Part shown: piece by piece, positions 7,901-11,236 of the stretch
Position numbering within the stretch: position 1 is the stretch's first letter
Layout of the letters: each line of letters begins with the position of its first letter
NCBI GenBank assembly: GCA_903903935.1
Contig: CAIVAX010000382.1
Location: 1 to 11,236, forward strand
Origin: an uncultured Hyphomicrobiales bacterium
GTDB lineage: Bacteria > Pseudomonadota > Alphaproteobacteria > Rhizobiales > Beijerinckiaceae
DNA: 11,236 nt
Reading direction: 5' to 3'
Translations under genes and position numbers: made by a program
The notes under the pieces: generated by a model
Database searches by the model: none
The model's input: the letters and a program-made list of their open reading frames with translations, nothing else
What the model was told of the DNA's origin: nothing

Positions 7901-9154
7901 ATGACCGGACCGGACAACCAGCCTAATATACTGAATTCGCTTGGTTTAGCTAAACCTGCGGGGGAGACTCGCGTGGTTGTGGCGATGTCGGGCGGGGTGG
8001 ATTCGTCAGTTGTGGCGGCCCTGCTCAAGCGGGATGGCTATGATGTGGTGGGCATTACCTTGCAACTTTACGACCATGGTGCCGCGGTGCATCGCAAGGG
8101 ATCGTGCTGCGCGGGGCAGGACATTCATGATGCCCGCCAAGTGGCGCAGAGATTGGGCATTCCCCATTACGTGCTCGACTATGAAAGCCGCTTCAAACAA
8201 AAGGTGATGGATCAGTTTGCCGATGCCTATATTGCCGGCGAAACACCTATTCCTTGCGTGGCGTGCAATCAGAAGATCAAATTTGCCGATCTCTTCGACA
8301 CAGCAATGGATCTGGGCGCTGATTTATTCGCCACGGGTCATTACATTGCCTCTCGCGCTGCCCCTGATGGCGAGCGTGCGCTCTATCGAGCAGCCGATGC
8401 AGATCGCGATCAGAGCTATTTTCTGTTTTCGACAGCGCGCGCGCAATTAGAAAAATTGCGGTTTCCGCTGGGAGACATGCCTAAATCAGAGGTGCGTGAC
8501 CTCGCCCGCAGCTTTGATCTTGTGGTCGCCGACAAGCCCGATAGTCAGGACATTTGTTTTGTTCCTGCTGGCAAATATACCGATGTGATTGAACGTCTGC
8601 GCCCCGGTGCGATTGAGGCGGGCGATATTGTGCATGTGGATGGGCGTGTACTGGGCCAACATTCAGGCGTGATCCATTATACGATTGGGCAAAGACGCGG
8701 CCTTGGCATTACTGATGTGCGGGCGGGCGGCGGTGAGCCTTTGTTTGTGGTGCGCATTGATGCGCTGGCCCGGCAGGTGATTGTGGGACCGCGCGAGGCA
8801 CTGGCCACACATCAGGTGCATTTGCGCGATGTGAACTGGATTGGCCCTGGCGCGCTTGATGATCTGCCAGAGACAGGCTTAGAGCTGGCGGTGCGCCTGC
8901 GGTCAACCCGGCCACCTGCCCCCGCCATTCTCTATCGCCATGCGCAGGGCGTGCGGGTTGAATTATTGCAAGGCGAGACTGGTGTGTCCCCCGGTCAGGC
9001 GTGTGTGTTCTATCAATCGAGCGAGCCCAATGCCCGGGTTCTTGGCGGTGGGTTCATCAAGCCCATGAGCGCAGCTAGTCCTGTCGCAAGCCAACCTGTT
9101 CAAGCTTCAGCCGAAGCTACAGCCCAAGCTACAGCCTATGACTTCACCAACTGA
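7901..9154 (+). CDS. mnmA: tRNA-specific 2-thiouridylase MnmA
   Basis: MnmA adenylates U34 of tRNA-Glu, -Gln and -Lys and inserts sulfur delivered by the cysteine desulfurase relay, making s2U34. With the ATG at 7901 the product has 417 residues. It carries the PP-loop SGGVDS (30-35), the [11 protein letters not shown] strand, the [11 protein letters not shown] segment with Cys122 and the DSQDICFVP motif with Cys219, the two catalytic cysteines. The tRNA-binding and beta-barrel domains follow ([31 protein letters not shown]). The last roughly 30 residues form an Ala/Gln/Ser-rich tail beyond the family end, encoded by repetitive GCT-ACA-GCC-type codons. The upstream ATG at 7808 adds 31 residues without family resemblance; AGGAAC lies 14 nt before 7901. 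The next gene follows after 9 nt. Confidence 0.95.
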   Translation: MTGPDNQPNILNSLGLAKPAGETRVVVAMSGGVDSSVVAALLKRDGYDVVGITLQLYDHGAAVHRKGSCCAGQDIHDARQVAQRLGIPHYVLDYESRFKQKVMDQFADAYIAGETPIPCVACNQKIKFADLFDTAMDLGADLFATGHYIASRAAPDGERALYRAADADRDQSYFLFSTARAQLEKLRFPLGDMPKSEVRDLARSFDLVVADKPDSQDICFVPAGKYTDVIERLRPGAIEAGDIVHVDGRVLGQHSGVIHYTIGQRRGLGITDVRAGGGEPLFVVRIDALARQVIVGPREALATHQVHLRDVNWIGPGALDDLPETGLELAVRLRSTRPPAPAILYRHAQGVRVELLQGETGVSPGQACVFYQSSEPNARVLGGGFIKPMSAASPVASQPVQASAEATAQATAYDFTN

Positions 9155-9163
9155 GCTGTTTTC

Positions 9164-9847
9164 ATGAGTGAGCACCACCCCACTTCTTCTCATTCTACAT
9201 CTGCCCCGCAATCTCAATCTGAGAGGCCGGATGATCATTATGCGCCCTGGGCCCCGTTTTATGATTTTGTCTTCAAATTGGTAATGCGTCCGGGCCGACG
9301 CGCCTCAAGTGCTATTTTGTCCAAATTAGGGGGACGAATTCTCGATGTGGGCGTCGGCACGGGGCTAGAACTGCCCATGTTTGAACCTCATGTTCAGATC
9401 ACCGGCATAGATTTGTCTGAACCCATGCTGGAGATTGCTCGCAAGCGCGTAGCCTCGCATCATCTCAAAAATATTGAGGCGCTCATCCAAATGGATGCCC
9501 TCAATTTGCAATTTCCCGATGAGAGCTTTGACGCGGCGGTGGCGCCCTATGTGCTGACCACAGTGCCCGACCCCATCCGCATGTTGAATGAAATTACCCG
9601 CGTGGTGCGGCCCGGCGGCACAATTTTGCTGGTCAATCACATCGGTTCGGAAAAGGGCCTGATCGCTTGGGGAGAGGGTTGGATTGCCCGTAATCTGCCA
9701 AAATTGGGGTGGAAGCCGAATTTTCCCTGGGCGATTGTGGGAGATTGGATCAAGAGCCGGCCGGATATCGAGCTCCTAGAAGTACGCTCTTTGGCCCCTG
9801 TTGGTCTGTTCACCCTGATCCATATGCGCCGGCGTACCCATTCCTAA
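9164..9847 (+). CDS. Class I SAM-dependent methyltransferase, PmtA-like (phosphatidylethanolamine N-methyltransferase family)
   Basis: The 227-residue product has a disordered, Ser/His/Gln-rich N-terminus (1-24) and then a Rossmann methyltransferase domain. Landmarks are YAPWAPFYDFVFK, motif I ILDVGVGTG (59-67), GIDLSEPML (81-89) at the ribose-binding strand, and FPDESFDAAVAPYVLTTVPDP. RVVRPGGTILLVNHIGSE then leads into a GWKPNFPW segment. As I recall, this order and these residues resemble the Rhodobacter-type PmtA, which methylates phosphatidylethanolamine stepwise to phosphatidylcholine at the membrane. The fold is certain; the substrate is inferred and a ubiquinone- or other small-molecule methyltransferase is possible. 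It starts 9 nt after mnmA with no clear Shine-Dalgarno, so translation may be coupled. Confidence 0.8.
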   Translation: MSEHHPTSSHSTSAPQSQSERPDDHYAPWAPFYDFVFKLVMRPGRRASSAILSKLGGRILDVGVGTGLELPMFEPHVQITGIDLSEPMLEIARKRVASHHLKNIEALIQMDALNLQFPDESFDAAVAPYVLTTVPDPIRMLNEITRVVRPGGTILLVNHIGSEKGLIAWGEGWIARNLPKLGWKPNFPWAIVGDWIKSRPDIELLEVRSLAPVGLFTLIHMRRRTHS

Positions 9848-9912
9848 GGTGATCTGGGACGATTGGGCCTGACGGCCTGACTAAACAAGTCAGCGGGACT
9901 GCATCGGGGTGC

Positions 9913-9941
9913 TTGACACTCACGCATGCAGACACGTAAAT
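9913..9941 (+). promoter_or_regulatory. Promoter of the tRNA-Met gene
   Basis: A perfect TTGACA (9913-9918) is followed after 17 nt by GTAAAT (9936-9941), with TAAATG one base later as an alternative -10. The predicted start near 9948 gives a 5' leader of about 25 nt, a normal distance for a tRNA promoter. The -35 is strong and the -10 poor, a pattern often seen in alphaproteobacteria. Confidence 0.55.
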
Positions 9942-9950
9942 GCCGGTCTT

Positions 9951-9967
9951 CATCGGCCTTGCCGATG
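9951..9967 (+). promoter_or_regulatory. Hairpin in the tRNA 5' leader
   Basis: CATCGGC (9951-9957), loop CTT and GCCGATG (9961-9967) form a perfect 7-bp stem ending 5 nt before the mature tRNA 5' end. It would occupy nearly the whole predicted leader. It could guide or hinder leader removal by RNase P or another nuclease; no role is established. Confidence 0.4.
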
Positions 9968-9972
9968 GATGT

Positions 9973-10049
9973 GGCGGGGTAGCTCAGCTGGCTAGAGCAC
10001 GGGAATCATAATCCTGGGGTCGGGGGTTCGAGTCCCTCCCCCGCTACCA
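9973..10049 (+). tRNA. tRNA-Met (CAT), elongator type
   Basis: The 77-nt cloverleaf is complete. The acceptor stem GGCGGGG pairs with CCCCGCT (closing G-U pair), followed by discriminator A and an encoded CCA. The D stem is GCTC/GAGC. The anticodon stem CGGGA/TCCTG (one G-U) holds the loop ATCATAA with anticodon CAT. The variable loop is GGGTC and the T arm GGGGG-TTCGAGT-CCCTC. The G1-U72 pair and the absence of three GC pairs beside the anticodon loop argue against initiator tRNA. tRNA-Ile2 (lysidine-modified CAT) is the remaining alternative. The GAGCAC start and GGGGTC variable region resemble elongator tRNA-Met. Confidence 0.93.
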
Positions 10050-10058
10050 CATCCCCTC

Positions 10059-10084
10059 ATCTTCTACCTGAATCTTCTACCTGA
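10059..10084. repeat. Two tandem copies of a 13-bp unit after tRNA-Met
   Basis: ATCTTCTACCTGA occurs twice back to back (10059-10071 and 10072-10084), 10 nt after the tRNA CCA and 17 nt before the end of the convergent SDR gene. The unit has no matching copy that I can see elsewhere in the window. It looks like a recent slippage duplication in the intergenic gap. Confidence 0.85.
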
Positions 10085-10101
10085 CTTTTGCTGCTGATAA
10101 C

Positions 10102-11070
10102 TTAGGCGACAATTTTAGCCTTGCTCTTGTCACTTGCAAAAGAGCGCAGAGTTGCTGCAACACCCTGCTCAAAGGGCGTCGCATCTGACCAGAAGCGCTG
10201 TTTAAACTTTGAAGACTCCACTTCATAGGGCCGGTCCCATTGAAAGCGCATTTCGACCACTTCCGCTAAGACTGGCACAAACAAGCCAATCACTGGCCAT
10301 AGCCACATGGGCAGAGTTGAGATCACTAAGGGTTGCTGCAAAATGGCCGCGCCCAGAGCTAGAATTTGTCGCGGAGTTTGGATCGGCGCACAAGGAATAT
10401 GCCAAGCCTGCCCATAATCTTCATCTGGCGCATCAAGCAAAGACACGACTGCGCGCGCAATATCGGGCACATAAGCAAAAGCATGTGGCTGATCAGGATT
10501 CATAAACAAAAAGGGCTTCTGGCCCTGTGCCAGTTTGGCTAAGGCCATTTCACCCAAAGTTGATTGTTGCGTGACATTTGGACCATAAAAATCAGGAGCT
10601 CGTAAAGCTGTCGCCTTCACTTGCCCTTTTTCATGCGCGGCCATCCACATTCTTGTTATATGCGCTCTGACGGCGGGCTTTGCGCCATAATCTTGTAATG
10701 GCATTTCTTCATGCAGCGCTGCGGTTTGCGGTCCATACATATAGAGATTATCGACAAAGATGAGCCGGGCTTTATGGGCTTGTGCTGCGGCCAAAACATT
10801 GCTCATCGCAAGTGGCCAATCGGAACGCCAGTTTTTCGCACTATAGGGCAAGCCTATTGCAAGAACGATCTGTGCCGCACCTTGTGCTGCAGCCAGAACA
10901 GAGTCGCGATTAAGGACATCACAGGCCACAAAGCCAATGTCTGTGGGCAAATCTGCAGGGCGGTGACGCTGGGCAATCCGGACAGGCCGACCGGCCAAAG
11001 CTGCAGCTGTCGCTTTGCCAACAGGACCATAGCCAAGAATTAAAATATCGCCGTGTATTATGGACCTCAA
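10102..11070 (-). CDS. NAD(P)-dependent epimerase/dehydratase-like atypical SDR
   Basis: The 322-residue product begins with a Rossmann fold whose dinucleotide loop is GYGPVG (13-18, the G-x-G-x-x-G form). It continues with VACDVLNRDSV, then IFVDNLYMYGP (104-114) in the position of the usual S/T-Y catalytic strand, and ALRAPDFYGPNV further on. A canonical Y-x-x-x-K pair is not evident, so it belongs with atypical SDRs of the extended-like type, and its activity and substrate are unknown. A hydrophobic stretch (PMWLWPVIGLFVPVLAEVV) lies in the C-terminal part and may be a buried helix or membrane contact. The start is uncertain. TTG at 11070 is the only usual start codon before the first Rossmann strand, has no Shine-Dalgarno, and an in-frame TAG lies just upstream. 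It is convergent with the tRNA gene. Confidence 0.8.
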   Translation of the reverse strand: MRSIIHGDILILGYGPVGKATAAALAGRPVRIAQRHRPADLPTDIGFVACDVLNRDSVLAAAQGAAQIVLAIGLPYSAKNWRSDWPLAMSNVLAAAQAHKARLIFVDNLYMYGPQTAALHEEMPLQDYGAKPAVRAHITRMWMAAHEKGQVKATALRAPDFYGPNVTQQSTLGEMALAKLAQGQKPFLFMNPDQPHAFAYVPDIARAVVSLLDAPDEDYGQAWHIPCAPIQTPRQILALGAAILQQPLVISTLPMWLWPVIGLFVPVLAEVVEMRFQWDRPYEVESSKFKQRFWSDATPFEQGVAATLRSFASDKSKAKIVA

Positions 11071-11082
11071 ATAAAATTGAAT

Positions 11083-11136
11083 CTACACACTTGGGGACAG
11101 AAATCTATCTCTGGCTGTTCGACGCATCCGATTCAT
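11083..11136 (-). CDS. 17-codon ORF upstream of, and in frame with, the SDR gene
   Basis: ATG at 11136 opens MNRMRRTARDRFLSPSV and ends at TAG (11083-11085), 12 nt before the TTG start of the SDR gene in the same frame. Its Shine-Dalgarno GAGGAGGG (about 11147-11154 on the minus strand) is the best in this area, 10 nt before the ATG. The ATG sits in the loop of a small inverted repeat (11123-11128 with 11139-11144). It may be a leader peptide coupled to the SDR gene, or the original 5' end of that gene cut by a nonsense change. The basic peptide has no recognised family. Confidence 0.3.
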   Translation of the reverse strand: MNRMRRTARDRFLSPSV

Positions 11137-11236
11137 ACGATGCGAGCCCTCCTCAGCTTGGCGGAGCTGAATTTATCATGCCCCTCAAGTCCGGTGCGGA
11201 TTAAGACAGTTTTGCAAAAGCAAGTCTGCCAAAAAA

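Noticed and set aside
9973..10084. tRNA-linked integration site
   Set aside because: No second copy of the tRNA 3' end, integrase or foreign-looking segment is present nearby.

Overview
This window looks like chromosome from an alphaproteobacterium, most likely in the Hyphomicrobiales. The evidence is a SciP (DUF1153) homologue, an alphaproteobacterial-type FliJ, MnmA and Ffh of the alphaproteobacterial form, a Rhodobacter-type PmtA-like methyltransferase, and moderately GC-rich coding DNA. The genus cannot be named from the sequence alone. Almost everything here is core, vertically inherited machinery. I do not see a defence island, prophage, insertion sequence or CRISPR array.

Layout. The left edge (2-553) is the 3' part of a DUF3800-family gene with AT-richer codon use, closed by a hairpin. 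A gene-free stretch (586-907) follows. It holds a candidate promoter and a nested inverted-repeat fold that could be a structured leader or small RNA. Next come ffh, a possible 42-codon ORF overlapping the ffh stop, rpsP and rimM (908-3599). These make up a protein-targeting and ribosome-assembly cluster. The usual partners trmD and rplS are not downstream; purH (IMP synthesis) follows instead.

The middle (5558-7571) has fliJ (flagellar export chaperone), a flippase-like multi-span membrane protein and, on the minus strand, sciP, the CtrA-inhibiting cell-cycle regulator. A shared gene-free region (7572-7900) separates sciP from the divergent mnmA. It contains a one-mismatch CtrA-type box.

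mnmA (tRNA U34 2-thiolation) and a PmtA-like methyltransferase sit 9 nt apart and look co-transcribed. An elongator tRNA-Met (CAT) follows with its own TTGACA promoter. The right end carries a convergent atypical SDR gene on the minus strand, with an unusual start region.

The genes group into translation and protein targeting (ffh, rpsP, rimM, mnmA, tRNA-Met), purine synthesis (purH), membrane lipids (flippase-like protein, PmtA-like enzyme) and cell cycle/motility (sciP, fliJ). The most interesting signals lie between genes: a hairpin over the rimM ribosome-binding site, the folded ffh leader, the small ORF at the ffh stop, and a well-formed ribosome-binding site plus ATG upstream of the SDR gene, in its frame but cut off by a TAG.
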